From a virus: a DNA stretch of 45,343 nt. Below the pieces are notes generated by a model. It was not told the origin of the DNA. It was given only the letters and a program-made list of their open reading frames with translations, and searched no databases. The position numbers were made by a program, and so were the translations under genes. Positions 37,730 through 45,343 of this stretch are shown here, piece by piece (position 1 is the first letter of the stretch; every line of letters starts with the position of its first letter). The stretch covers positions 1-45,343 of IMG/VR virus record IMGVR_UViG_3300045997_000193, one strand, 5' to 3'.

Positions 37730-37916
37730 CTTCTGCCCTCATGTCACGCCGCCGGTAACGCCCGACGCGCGCCGGAACCAATTCAGCCAGCCCGCCGTTC
37801 ACCAACCTCATCCCCTGCGTATGCGGCATCGTGAACCGCGCCCCGGGAGAGATCAGGCGCCCGCCGAGCCGAAACTCGACGAGCGCCCGCAGAGCAAGGT
37901 GACCCTTGCCCGTCAT
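37713..37916 (-). CDS. small hypothetical protein between capsid and portal
   Basis: 67 residues from ATG 37916, six bases after the capsid gene; its end overlaps the portal start by 17 bases. A compact basic sequence with [20 protein letters not shown]. Phages often keep a small head protein here, but no family is recognised. No ribosome binding site is clear, so translation may be coupled to the capsid gene. Confidence 0.55.
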   Translation of the reverse strand: MTGKGHLALRALVEFRLGGRLISPGARFTMPHTQGMRLVNGGLAELVPARVGRYRRRDMRAEDGTVG

Positions 37917-37922
37917 CGCCGG

Positions 37923-39275
37923 TTAGTAGGCGACGCCGCTGATCACCTGCACCGCCGGCAGCCGACGACGCTGCCACCAGATGTAGCGCTCGGCCTTGAG
38001 CGCCAGCAGGTTCTGCTGCCAGAGCGACACCAGCGGGGTCGGCGGCGTGGCCGGCGCCGTATCCAGCTGCAGCGCCGCTTCACGCGACGAGTCGAGCATG
38101 ATCTGCCCGTCGTCCGCGAGCAGGATTTCCGCCGCGTCCATGAGCACGATGCTCGTCTGCCCCGCCGTCGGGCCGGTGCCGACCGGCATCGCCGTCGACG
38201 TCACGACCGGGATGCCGAGCAGCCGGCTCTGCGCGAGTTCCGTGCCGAACACGAACGTGTCCATCGTGCCGCGCAGCAGCGACAGGTAGGTCTTCGTCCG
38301 CGGATGCATCACCCAGACCGGCGCGCGCATCGCGATGTTCGCAACCTGCATCGCACCGACCGCCGACGCGAGGTCCGCGGTGATCTCGGCAATGGTCGCG
38401 CCGGTCGACGCAATCGGCGTGACGCCGTTCGTGACCGCGCCCGGATGCACGCCAGCCGACACCGCAACCGCCGGGTCGATGAACTGCTGGTCCATGAATT
38501 CGGAAATCGCGTCGACGAGATCGTTGCGCACCAGCACTTCGGCCGACGGATCGCTGAACCGCGCGAGTTCCTCGGTGATGACGACGATGACCGCCATCTT
38601 CGCTTCCGGAATCGTGACCTGATCGAACGCCAGCTTGCTCACCGGCTTGCTCATGCCCTCGCCGACCCACGCGGCCGTGCTGCCCGCGGTCTGCAGCGCC
38701 ATGCGCACGTTGAACGGAACCTGCCGGAATCCGTTGATCTGTCCGACGATGGATGCCGGCCGCAGGAGATCGATGAACTCGTTCGCCATCGTGCGGTAGT
38801 CGACCAGCGGCTTCGCCCAGTTCGCGTCCGACGTGGTGCCAGCGGCGACCGCCGCCTTCAGCACGTTCTCGACGCCCGGGGTCGAATCCTTCCAGCGCTT
38901 CGCGATCTCGGCCGCCTGCATCAGGTTCCCGCGCGACGCGGCGAGCGCCATCGCGAACCGGGCAAACGCGATGCCCTTCTCGACCTTCGGGTCGCGCATC
39001 TGGATCACCGGCAACGGCCCGGAACCCGACGCCGGCACGATGACCGACTGCGCCGGTTGCGCCGCCTTCGCGAGCAGCCGCTCGGTGGTTTCGAGTTGGT
39101 CGACGTGCTGGTTCAGCGTCTCCGCTTCCTTCTCCAGCTTCGAGAACGTGGTCGTCTCGTCGTCCGAGAACGTCCGACCTTCGGCTTCGACCGTGTCGGT
39201 CAGCGCCTGCATCGACCGCAGGACTTCTTCGCGGCGGCCCTTCGCCGCGGCAATGCGCTCGGCAATCGTCTTCAT
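37923..39275 (-). CDS. HK97-fold major capsid protein
   Basis: 450 residues from ATG 39275 behind AGAAGGAATTCACTC. N-terminal 1-80 is a helical delta/scaffold domain (RREEVLRSMQALTDTVEAEG, FSKLEKEAETLNQHVDQLE) expected to be removed by the prohead protease. The capsid core follows, with PASIVGQINGFRQVPFNVRM, AAWVGEGMSKPVSKLAF, FMDQQFIDPA and WVMHPRTKTYLSLLRG. Normal length for the family with delta domain. Upstream is the protease gene. Confidence 0.93.
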   Translation of the reverse strand: MKTIAERIAAAKGRREEVLRSMQALTDTVEAEGRTFSDDETTTFSKLEKEAETLNQHVDQLETTERLLAKAAQPAQSVIVPASGSGPLPVIQMRDPKVEKGIAFARFAMALAASRGNLMQAAEIAKRWKDSTPGVENVLKAAVAAGTTSDANWAKPLVDYRTMANEFIDLLRPASIVGQINGFRQVPFNVRMALQTAGSTAAWVGEGMSKPVSKLAFDQVTIPEAKMAVIVVITEELARFSDPSAEVLVRNDLVDAISEFMDQQFIDPAVAVSAGVHPGAVTNGVTPIASTGATIAEITADLASAVGAMQVANIAMRAPVWVMHPRTKTYLSLLRGTMDTFVFGTELAQSRLLGIPVVTSTAMPVGTGPTAGQTSIVLMDAAEILLADDGQIMLDSSREAALQLDTAPATPPTPLVSLWQQNLLALKAERYIWWQRRRLPAVQVISGVAY

Positions 39276-39305
39276 GAGTGAATTCCTTCTGGTGGATTGA
39301 GAGAG

Positions 39306-39884
39306 TCAGCGACCGGCGACGCCCGACCGCAACGCCGCGATGCGCGCACGCCGCTGCGCCACGAACTCCGAAACCTTCTCCGGGTCGTGCGCGAGCACCA
39401 GCCGCTGCACCTCGACAGGAAACGCCTTTGCAACCGCGAGCGCGGCGGCATTGGCAGGAACTGAAACAAGAGAGAGTTCGAGCAGTTCCTGCCCGATGTA
39501 TTCGTAGCCGGTCACGCGATCATTGTGTTCGTCGCGAATGACATTCGGCTCCTTCGTCGGCCGGAACCCGACCGACGTCGCGCGCATGATCTTCTGCGCG
39601 ACCAGCGCGCGCACCATGTCCACAATCGGAGAGGTCCCGGGCGCCGCAAGCGTGATGTCGGACATCAACCGCTTGCCCTTGATCCGCATCTCGGCCGTGC
39701 CGACGATATGCCGCGAATCGTGCGCGAACAGCACGACGGGATTCGCCCGGAAATTGTCGAGTTCCCACCCGGATACCCGGATGATGTCGCCGTAACGGTC
39801 GACCGACTCGTCCGACGCGACAACGGAAACGGTATCGGCGTCCAGCGACGCCGCGCTCGGCGCCAGCCGATGAACGACCTGCAT
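39306..39884 (-). CDS. prohead protease (S78-like)
   Basis: 192 residues from ATG 39884. Cleaves the capsid delta domain during maturation. Catalytic-type residues are visible: His55 in VLFAHDSRH, Ser104 in ATSVGFRP, and Glu near 137 in ELLELSLVSVPANAAAL. A TTG 11 codons upstream is possible, but the ATG has a GGGA site in reach. It lies directly before the capsid gene, as usual. Confidence 0.9.
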   Translation of the reverse strand: MQVVHRLAPSAASLDADTVSVVASDESVDRYGDIIRVSGWELDNFRANPVVLFAHDSRHIVGTAEMRIKGKRLMSDITLAAPGTSPIVDMVRALVAQKIMRATSVGFRPTKEPNVIRDEHNDRVTGYEYIGQELLELSLVSVPANAAALAVAKAFPVEVQRLVLAHDPEKVSEFVAQRRARIAALRSGVAGR

Positions 39885-40056
39885 GCTTCGATTTCCCGAC
39901 ACGATGCACCCCCGCAATGGAAGTTCATCGCCCCGGTATCCGTCGCCTCGGAAGCCGTCGGGCGCCTATGTGCTGGCGATCAGCGACGCCGCGGCGGTGA
40001 CGCCGCCCGGTCCTCCGGCGGCGGTCGATTCCTGCAGCTATCGCTCATGGGCGCCG

Positions 40057-40085
40057 AAGATAACCGGAACAAAAGCCGCCGTCAA
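40057..40085 (-). promoter_or_regulatory. promoter for the head structural genes
   Basis: Minus strand: -35 TTGACG (40080-40085), 17-bp spacer, -10 TATCTT (40057-40062). The -35 overlaps the terminase stop. The spacer reads GGCTTTTGTTCCGG, an imperfect copy of the dispersed palindrome. No early-type TCGCA repeat or 12-mer box. A leader of about 165 bases (39885-40050) with a GC hairpin and a 22-codon open frame precedes the protease. Confidence 0.75.
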
Positions 40086-41920
40086 GTCAACAGGATTTCA
40101 GGGGTCGTGTCGGTCGCGTCCAGCGTCATCTGCCGCCCGAGCGCCATCAGCAACGCGATCACCCCGTCGATCTTCTGCCGCGGGTCCGACTTGTCCTTGC
40201 GCGGGAAAATGTTGCCCTTCTCGTCCTCCTTCACCTGCACGCAAGAGAGGCACCAAGCCAGCAACGGATTTCCGTCATGATGCAACCGCCGCTCCCGCAC
40301 CAGCGCATCCAACTCCTTCATCGGCGGCGAAAAGTTCGCCACGTTGGGACGATACTCGATCACCGACACGCCGGCGTCCTGCAGCGACGACGCCATCTGC
40401 AGCGACTGCCACGGATCGTAGGCGACATCCGTCACCGAGAACCGCTCGGCATCCGCGAGAATCGACTTCTCCACGAAATCGAACGCCAGCGTCTCGCCCG
40501 GAGTCGTCTGCAGCCAGCCATCGCCCTGCCACGTCGCGTAGGAATCGTTCCGCCCTTCGTCCACCGCTGCCTGCGGCAGGAACGCATCGCAGAAAACGTA
40601 GTAGTGCAGCACGCCCTCGATCTCGCGCCGGAACAGCAACACCTTCGCCGCGATGTCGATCTTCGCCGCGAGGTCGACCCCGAGCACGCACGCCTCGCCC
40701 TCGAACGCCGCCCGGTCAAGCGTCGGGTCCGCGCACGCCCGCCACGACTCCATGTTCATCCACGCAACCGCCGCCGTCGTCCACACGTTCAAGTGCTTCT
40801 GCTTGAACGCGTTCTGCTGCGACGCAACCGCCTGCGCCCGCTGACACAACCGCTCGATGACATCCGGCATCACCGACACCCCCCAATTCGGATTGGCCTT
40901 GCGCCACGCATCCGGCGACGTCCAATCGTCGTCCTTGTCGATGGTGTAGAGCACCGCAAAAAACTGATCGTCCTCCACCGCGCCCGACAGCACCTTCTGC
41001 GCGTAACCCCATTGCTCGAACCCGATGGATGACTGATTCGAGCCCGCCGTCGTGATCGCGAACACCATCGCTTGCGACCGCTTGCCGGTCGCCGTGAGCA
41101 AGACATCGTGAACCTCGCGCGACTTGTGCTGCGCGAGTTCGTCGAGAATCGCAAGGTGGACATTCAGCCCGTCCAGCGACGACGCATCGCGCGACAACGG
41201 CCGAAATACCGACACGGTCGACTGCTGCGAAATCGCATGCGTCGAAACCTCCACCCCATACTTGCCGCGGAACTGCGGCTCCTTGCGCGCCATGAACTGC
41301 GCCGTGTCGAACACCAGCCGCGCCTGCTGCCGCGTCACCGCCGCCGCATAGACCTCGGCCCCGCCCTCGTTGTCGAGCGCCAGCATGAACAGCCCGAGCG
41401 GCGCCGCCAGCGTCGTCTTGCCATTGCCCCGCGGAACGTAGCAGAGCACATAACGGAACCGCCGATTCCCCGCCTCGTCAACCCATCCGAACGCCGACGC
41501 GACGATGAACTTTTGCCACGCCCCGAGCTTCAGGTATTGCCCCGCGCGCGGCCCCTTGACCTCCCGAAACTTCTGCACCGCGACCAACGCCCGCTCGGCC
41601 GCCGCCGGATCGAAGCGGAACCGGAACCCCGCCGTCCCCATCCGCTTAAGATCGCGCTCGTGCCGCTTGCACGCCAGCTTGACCCACTTGCACGCCGGGA
41701 TCGCGCCCGACAGCACGTCGAGCGGATACTGCAGCGCATCCGCGACGTTGGGAAACCCCGCCTCGGCCACCTCCGCGAACTCGGACGCCGCACGCCGACG
41801 CACCTCATCCGCCTCGGCATCCAGCTTCGCCACCCGCACAGCCGGCGGCGGCAACGATGCCTTGCCGCCCGTCCGCACCCGCCGCGCACGCGCCCGCGGC
41901 ACCGCTACGTCATCACTCAA
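40082..41920 (-). CDS. terminase large subunit (TTG start)
   Basis: 612 residues. Packaging ATPase-nuclease. Walker A RGNGKT (about 164-169), Walker B VHLAILDE (about 253-260), motif III-type segment TATGKRSQAMVF, and the RNase-H-like nuclease with GVDLAAKIDIA, a mid acidic cluster, and KIDGVIALLMALGR at the C terminus. Start TTG 41920 is chosen because it follows GGGAGG by a good distance and overlaps the small-subunit stop. A GTG five codons earlier is possible. Confidence 0.93.
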   Translation of the reverse strand: MSDDVAVPRARARRVRTGGKASLPPPAVRVAKLDAEADEVRRRAASEFAEVAEAGFPNVADALQYPLDVLSGAIPACKWVKLACKRHERDLKRMGTAGFRFRFDPAAAERALVAVQKFREVKGPRAGQYLKLGAWQKFIVASAFGWVDEAGNRRFRYVLCYVPRGNGKTTLAAPLGLFMLALDNEGGAEVYAAAVTRQQARLVFDTAQFMARKEPQFRGKYGVEVSTHAISQQSTVSVFRPLSRDASSLDGLNVHLAILDELAQHKSREVHDVLLTATGKRSQAMVFAITTAGSNQSSIGFEQWGYAQKVLSGAVEDDQFFAVLYTIDKDDDWTSPDAWRKANPNWGVSVMPDVIERLCQRAQAVASQQNAFKQKHLNVWTTAAVAWMNMESWRACADPTLDRAAFEGEACVLGVDLAAKIDIAAKVLLFRREIEGVLHYYVFCDAFLPQAAVDEGRNDSYATWQGDGWLQTTPGETLAFDFVEKSILADAERFSVTDVAYDPWQSLQMASSLQDAGVSVIEYRPNVANFSPPMKELDALVRERRLHHDGNPLLAWCLSCVQVKEDEKGNIFPRKDKSDPRQKIDGVIALLMALGRQMTLDATDTTPEILLT

Positions 41921-42384
41921 TCGAACGCCTCCCACGAACCCTCGGTCGGCCGCGTCGACGATGGCGGCGCGAACTTCAACCGCCCCGACGGCGAGAAACC
42001 AAGTTCATTCATCAGCCGCCGCATCTCGTTCTCCTCGGCGACCAGCGCCGTGTAAAACGGCGACTGCATCGGCTTCCCCGACGTCGGATGCTTGAACACC
42101 ATCCCGAGCGTCGCGACCTTCGCCTCCAGCGACCGCACCCGAATCAGCATCCGCGTCAACCGGAGCATGAGCAATCCATCCGGCCGACCATGCACGCCCT
42201 TCACCAGCATCACTTCATGCAGCCACGCCAGAATCGCCTTCTCGTCGTCGGCCAGCGTTTCCCACGGTGGGACCTCCGGCAACGGATCGCGCGGCATCAC
42301 CGCAACCTCGTCGCGCATGCGGTCGCGTCGCGCCGACCCATGCAGGATTTTCACCACGTTGCTCGTTCGCGGTCTGCCCGCCAT
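41917..42384 (-). CDS. terminase small subunit, P27-like
   Basis: 155 residues from ATG 42384 behind GGGGTGGGGG. Starts MAGRPRTSNVVKILHGSARR, the AT-hook-like N terminus of the P27 family, then PLPEVPPWETLADDEKAILA, a helical middle (LMLRLTRMLIRVRSLEAKVA) and FYTALVAEENEMRRLMNEL. Recognises the packaging site. It is coupled to the large subunit. Confidence 0.85.
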   Translation of the reverse strand: MAGRPRTSNVVKILHGSARRDRMRDEVAVMPRDPLPEVPPWETLADDEKAILAWLHEVMLVKGVHGRPDGLLMLRLTRMLIRVRSLEAKVATLGMVFKHPTSGKPMQSPFYTALVAEENEMRRLMNELGFSPSGRLKFAPPSSTRPTEGSWEAFD

Positions 42385-42537
42385 AAAACCCCCACCCCAT
42401 CGTTGACCGGCGCCCCACCCCGCAGGCACCCGAGAGAAACCACTCGACAACCCCACCGCAACTAATTGAATACCCTACGTTTTCACTCGGAATAACGTCC
42501 GCATGGAAAAAAGACGGGGGCGGCGGTATCCAGCGGA

Positions 42538-42620
42538 CCGGCAATTGTTCCGCTTCCTCCCCCCCACCGCGCGGCCGCCGCGCCGATGGCAATTGCCTTC
42601 GAGCCTATGGCAATTGCCAT
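42538..42620. promoter_or_regulatory. cluster of CAATTG palindromes before the packaging genes
   Basis: Intergenic 42385-42625 holds CCGGCAATTGTTCCG (42538-42552), GGCAATTGCC (42587-42596) and the perfect 14-mer ATGGCAATTGCCAT (42607-42620). The last two centres are 22 bp apart, two helical turns. They could be operators for the late genes or a terminase recognition (cos/pac) region. A weak TTATTC-17-TATTCA element lies downstream near 42466-42495. No gene is seen here. Confidence 0.55.
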
Positions 42621-42625
42621 GCGCA

Positions 42626-42994
42626 TCACACGATGAACAGCCCGTCGTCGTCGTCGTCCGGAGCGGGCGCCGGCCGTGCGCGCCCGAACCCGCCGTCGTG
42701 CTTGGCCGTCTTCCGGTCGTGGCATGGCTTGCAGAGCGGCTGCAGGTTGGCGGCAGCAAAGAACTTCTCGGCCGCACCGTGGTGCGGCTCGATGTGGTCG
42801 ACGACGGTCGCACGCTTGCGGCACCCGGGGGTGCTGCACCCGGGATGCTCGAACAGGATGAGAGAGCGAAGCGTTGCCCATGCCTTCGTGTTGTAGAGCC
42901 GGCGGTTGGTCGTCGCATTGCGACGCCGCTCCGATTCTGCTACGGCGCGCGGTTGCCGGTCAAGAAACGGTGGACGGTTGAACCGATTCTGCAT
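42626..42994 (-). CDS. HNH endonuclease
   Basis: 122 residues from ATG 42994 behind GAGGCGCTCC, overlapping the methyltransferase end by 35 bases. The HNH core is complete: Cys53 and Cys58, DHIEPH (66-71), Asn83 and CKPCH (88-92), with the four Cys binding structural zinc. It lies one gene from the terminase genes; HNH proteins next to terminase assist in packaging-end cleavage in many HK97-like phages (established), so a packaging role is likely rather than homing. Confidence 0.88.
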   Translation of the reverse strand: MQNRFNRPPFLDRQPRAVAESERRRNATTNRRLYNTKAWATLRSLILFEHPGCSTPGCRKRATVVDHIEPHHGAAEKFFAAANLQPLCKPCHDRKTAKHDGGFGRARPAPAPDDDDDGLFIV

Positions 42995-44330
42995 GGAGCG
43001 CCTCTCGATTGGCGAACGTCTCGCCGGTGGTGGCGTGGACAGCTTCGCGCCCGGTGAAGTCTTGCCAGCGACGCACGATGACGTCGACGAACCGCGGCTC
43101 CAACTCGATCAACCGAGCCGAGCAGCCGAGCCTATCGGCCGCAATGAGTGTAGACCCTGATCCGCCGAACGGGTCGAGCACAAGGTCGCCAGCGCGCACG
43201 TTGTTCCCGAGCGTGCGCTCGATGAGCGCGACGGGCTTCATGGTGGGGTGGAGTCCTGACGCTGACGGGCGGTCGACGTGGAGCACCGAGGGGATGACCT
43301 CATCAAGCGTGGCGGCGCCGTTGACGTGGAGCACCCGGTCGCCGATGCGGATGGCGAATGAGCCGTCGGGTTGCTGCACGAACGGCGAGCCATCGCCGAG
43401 TTGCGCGATGGTGGTTTGCTTGCGGCCGCCGTGCCAGCGATGCGCGGCGCCCGGTCGCCAGCCGTACAGGATGGGCTCGTGCTGCGGTTGGTAGTCGGTG
43501 CGCGCCAGCACGAAGCGGTCCTTCACCCATTGCACGGTGATGTGCAGCTTGAAGCCGACGCCGGAGAACGCCTGCCTGAACGCGAGTCCCTGCGTGCCGT
43601 CGGCGTGCGCGACGTAGATGGCGGCACCGGGCTTCATCGATGCAAACGCCAGCGCAAACGCATCGCGCAGGAACAACGCGAAGTCAGCGTCGGACATCGA
43701 GTCGTTGGCGATCGTGCCAGCGGCGCCTTCGTAGGCGACGTTGTACGGCGGGTCGGTCCAGCATGCGTCGACCTTTTCGGCGCCGAGCAATGCGGCGTAG
43801 GTATCGGCCGAACGGCAATCGCCGCAGGCGACGCGATGCGGTCCGAGCGTCCACACGTCGCCGGGGCGCGAGAGTGCGACGGGTGGCGGTTCTGGCGCAG
43901 CGTCGGGGTCGTTCCCGGTCGCCGCGGGAGTGCCGAACAGGACGGCGAGTTCTTCCTCGCTGAAGCCGGTGAGGGATGCGTCGAAGCCGGCCGACTGCAG
44001 CGCTTCGAGTTCGACGCGGAGCAAGTCGGCATCCCAATCGCCGTCTTCGGCGATGCGGTTGTCGGCGAGCCGGTAGGCACGGACCTGATCGTCGGACCAG
44101 CCCTCGGCGACCATGACCGGAACAGTTGCCGCCCCGAGCAGCCGTGCGGCTTCAAGCCGGCCGTGGCCCGCGATGATGACGCCGGCCGAGTCGACGAGGA
44201 TGGGGTAGGTGAAGCCGAACTCGCGGATCGACGCGGCGATCTTGGCGATCTGCTCCGGGGGGTGCCGCTTGGCGTTTCCGGGGTAGGCGGCGAGCGCGTC
44301 GGGGGGGCGAAATTCAATTCGGTGGTCCAT
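42960..44330 (-). CDS. ParB-domain fused DNA methyltransferase (beta class)
   Basis: 456 residues from ATG 44330 behind CAGGAAAATAAATC. Residues 1-125 are a ParB/Srx-like domain (ILVDSAGVIIAGHGRLEAAR, RAYRLADNRIAEDGDWD). The catalytic N6-adenine/N4-cytosine methylase domain has DPPY at 193-196 before VLDPFGGSGSTL at about 384-395, the beta-class order. No restriction enzyme is near, so it probably modifies phage DNA against host restriction or marks the origin or packaging region. One copy of the dispersed motif (44117-44131) is inside. Confidence 0.9.
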   Translation of the reverse strand: MDHRIEFRPPDALAAYPGNAKRHPPEQIAKIAASIREFGFTYPILVDSAGVIIAGHGRLEAARLLGAATVPVMVAEGWSDDQVRAYRLADNRIAEDGDWDADLLRVELEALQSAGFDASLTGFSEEELAVLFGTPAATGNDPDAAPEPPPVALSRPGDVWTLGPHRVACGDCRSADTYAALLGAEKVDACWTDPPYNVAYEGAAGTIANDSMSDADFALFLRDAFALAFASMKPGAAIYVAHADGTQGLAFRQAFSGVGFKLHITVQWVKDRFVLARTDYQPQHEPILYGWRPGAAHRWHGGRKQTTIAQLGDGSPFVQQPDGSFAIRIGDRVLHVNGAATLDEVIPSVLHVDRPSASGLHPTMKPVALIERTLGNNVRAGDLVLDPFGGSGSTLIAADRLGCSARLIELEPRFVDVIVRRWQDFTGREAVHATTGETFANREALHAESVQPSTVS

Positions 44331-44559
44331 GATTTATTTTCCTGATTTAATTTCGGTCATGCCGGGGCTGCCGGGTTGGAACCCGGCTTTTGACATTACT
44401 TGCTACACGCGCGCGCACGTATAGAAAACAAAGGTGAAATGCCGGGTTTTACCCGGCAACCCGGCAGATTCTGCCGGGTTAGCCGGGTTTGACGGCTTTT
44501 CCGGGTTTAAAATAAATTCCACAAAAATCGCAATCCGAATTAAATAAATTCGCCGAAAA
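44331..44559. other. candidate replication origin with CCGGGT iterons and AT-rich block
   Basis: Between the primase end and the methylase start, the hexamer CCGGGT/ACCCGG occurs eight times in about 136 bp (44371-44506) in both orientations, including the perfect hairpins GCCGGGTT-GG-AACCCGGC (44370-44387) and TGCCGGGT...ACCCGGCA (44440-44458). Next to it is an unusually AT-rich stretch (44505-44575) in an otherwise GC-rich genome. P4-type primases bind repeats at their origin, which supports the call. Terminator function of the hairpins for either direction is an alternative. Confidence 0.65.
44370..44391 (+). terminator. hairpin with T tract in the origin-like region
   Basis: GCCGGGTT and AACCCGGC (8-bp perfect stem, two-base loop) are followed on the plus strand by TTTT. 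It may be part of the iteron set or end plus-strand transcripts. Confidence 0.4.
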
Positions 44560-45343
44560 TCAATAACCCGAATTTCTAGAGCCGAGCAAATCCGGCCGGG
44601 TAGGCGACAATTTAACTCCCTGCACGCCGCGAATCGAATTCACGCGCCGCTTCTGCAGCGCAGCATGCCGGCCCAACTGCTCGCCGAACCGGGTCTCGGA
44701 CGGGACGCCTTCGCCGCGGGTTTCCTTCCACCGGCGGAAGTCGGCGTAGAGTTCGCGGGTCGGGGTGAACGCTTCCGGGTCGAGCATGCAGCGCTCCTCA
44801 ATCCAATGATCGAGGATCGAGTGCGCCTCGAAATACTCCTCGGTCTGCTCGGCCACGGCCGCGCAGTTCCGGAGTTCGCCGGCCTCGTAGAACGCCTCGG
44901 CGCCGCGGATCAGCCACCCGAGCACGATGGCAGCCTCGCCCCGGATGGTGCGCGGCAGGTGGGTGTCCTCGCGCCCCGCGAAGTTCTGCAGGAACGGCAC
45001 CATGCGCAACCGCGAGCGCAACGCCTGATCAGGCGTCGAGATCGACGGCCGCGAGTTGGCGGCGATGACGAATCGGTGCGTCGGCGTGAACGTGAAAAAA
45101 TTCCCATGCATCACGCGCGCCTGCAGCGTCGAGTCGCCGGTCGCCTCTTTGATGCGCGCTTCGTTCCACCGCGCGCCCTCGTTGAGTTCTGCAGCAAAGG
45201 CAAGCCGGAGCCCGCGCAGGTAGGCGATCTCGGTGGGGTGCTCGGAGTGCGCGCGCGCCATCAGCAGTTCCGCCGATACCTTGCTTGCGTAGGTCCCCAT
45301 CGCATGCGCCGCGGCCTCGATCAAAACGGATTTCCCGTTGCGA
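44560..45343 (-). CDS. P4-type primase-helicase, C-terminal part (5' part at 1-1764)
   Basis: Final part of the primase-helicase gene; the frame enters from position 1 (equivalent to 45217) and ends at 44560. It holds the SF3 helicase Walker-B-type segment LRLAFAAELNEG, the sensor-like THRFVIAANSRP, an arginine-finger region (RSRLRMVPFLQNF) and a C-terminal winged-helix-like domain with FRRWKETRGEGVPS and FGEQLGRHAALQKRRV, which in this family contacts the origin. The CCGGGT repeats start just beyond its stop. Confidence 0.9.
   Translation of the reverse strand, partial: RNGKSVLIEAAAHAMGTYASKVSAELLMARAHSEHPTEIAYLRGLRLAFAAELNEGARWNEARIKEATGDSTLQARVMHGNFFTFTPTHRFVIAANSRPSISTPDQALRSRLRMVPFLQNFAGREDTHLPRTIRGEAAIVLGWLIRGAEAFYEAGELRNCAAVAEQTEEYFEAHSILDHWIEERCMLDPEAFTPTRELYADFRRWKETRGEGVPSETRFGEQLGRHAALQKRRVNSIRGVQGVKLSPTRPDLLGSRNSGY
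45217..45343. repeat. 127-bp terminal direct repeat, right copy
   Basis: Identical to 1-127. Together with the uninterrupted primase frame it shows that the contig closes on itself. Confidence 0.95.

Noticed and set aside
35681-37834. 717-residue plus-strand open frame opposite the portal gene
   Set aside because: Antisense shadow. It reads the collagen-coding DNA as Arg/Pro repeats and has no promoter or ribosome binding site.
44385-44437. Plus-strand TTGACA with a TATAG box in the origin-like region as a promoter
   Set aside because: The spacing between the elements is about 24 bp, too long for sigma-70, and no plus gene follows.

Overview
This window is a complete, circularly closed genome of a tailed double-stranded DNA phage. 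The first 127 bases are repeated exactly at positions 45217-45343, so the unique circle is 45,216 bp and the primase-helicase gene runs across the join. The base composition is very GC-rich, promoters are plain sigma-70 type with 17-bp spacers, Shine-Dalgarno sites are strong, and several products carry Gram-negative-type signal peptides. A GC-rich proteobacterial host (for example a betaproteobacterium) is therefore likely, but the host is an inference. The order terminase, portal, prohead protease, HK97-fold capsid, connectors, tail tube, frameshifted tail chaperone, tape measure and lambda-J-like tip is that of a siphovirus. I see no integrase.

Almost everything is read leftward (minus strand). 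Going leftward from the right edge: the 3' end of the primase; an intergenic region full of CCGGGT repeats (candidate origin); a ParB-domain DNA methyltransferase and an HNH endonuclease; a short intergenic region with GGCAATTGCC palindromes; the head genes (42.4-33.7 kb); and the tail genes (33.6-22.7 kb). Next comes a group of exported or small proteins of unknown function (22.6-20.6 kb). Two plus-strand genes (19.99-20.57 kb) follow; they converge on this group at a bidirectional terminator. Overlapping divergent promoters lie at 19.91-19.96 kb. The remaining 19.9-1.9 kb is the early/replication half: a small HTH protein, an SF2 helicase, a J-domain-like protein, an exonuclease with a RecT annealing protein, an amidoligase and a gamma-glutamylcyclotransferase, a ParB-like protein, a VRR-NUC nuclease, many tiny proteins and an SSB-like protein, then the 5' part of the primase.

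The most notable structure is regulatory. At least fourteen leftward early promoters can be read directly. In most of them the 17-bp spacer carries the same inverted repeat, TCGCA-N4-TGCGA, placed against either the -35 or the -10 hexamer. Seven of them also have an exact upstream 12-mer (CCGTTCGTCGGC on the minus strand) at 14-16 or 25-26 bp from the -35, that is, one helical turn apart, and most share a GCGGCGCC-type leader element before the ribosome binding site. This looks like a coordinated early regulon with one repressor and one activator. A second, unrelated dispersed palindrome (CCGGAACAATTGCCGG) occurs about nine times around the genome.

Other points of interest are a portal protein fused to an uninterrupted 37-triplet collagen-like stalk and two small C-terminal modules, the amidoligase/GGCT gene pair, a lambda-like GGGAAAC frameshift site, a plus-strand terminator (possible antisense RNA) in front of the primase, and the lack of any recognisable endolysin or holin.
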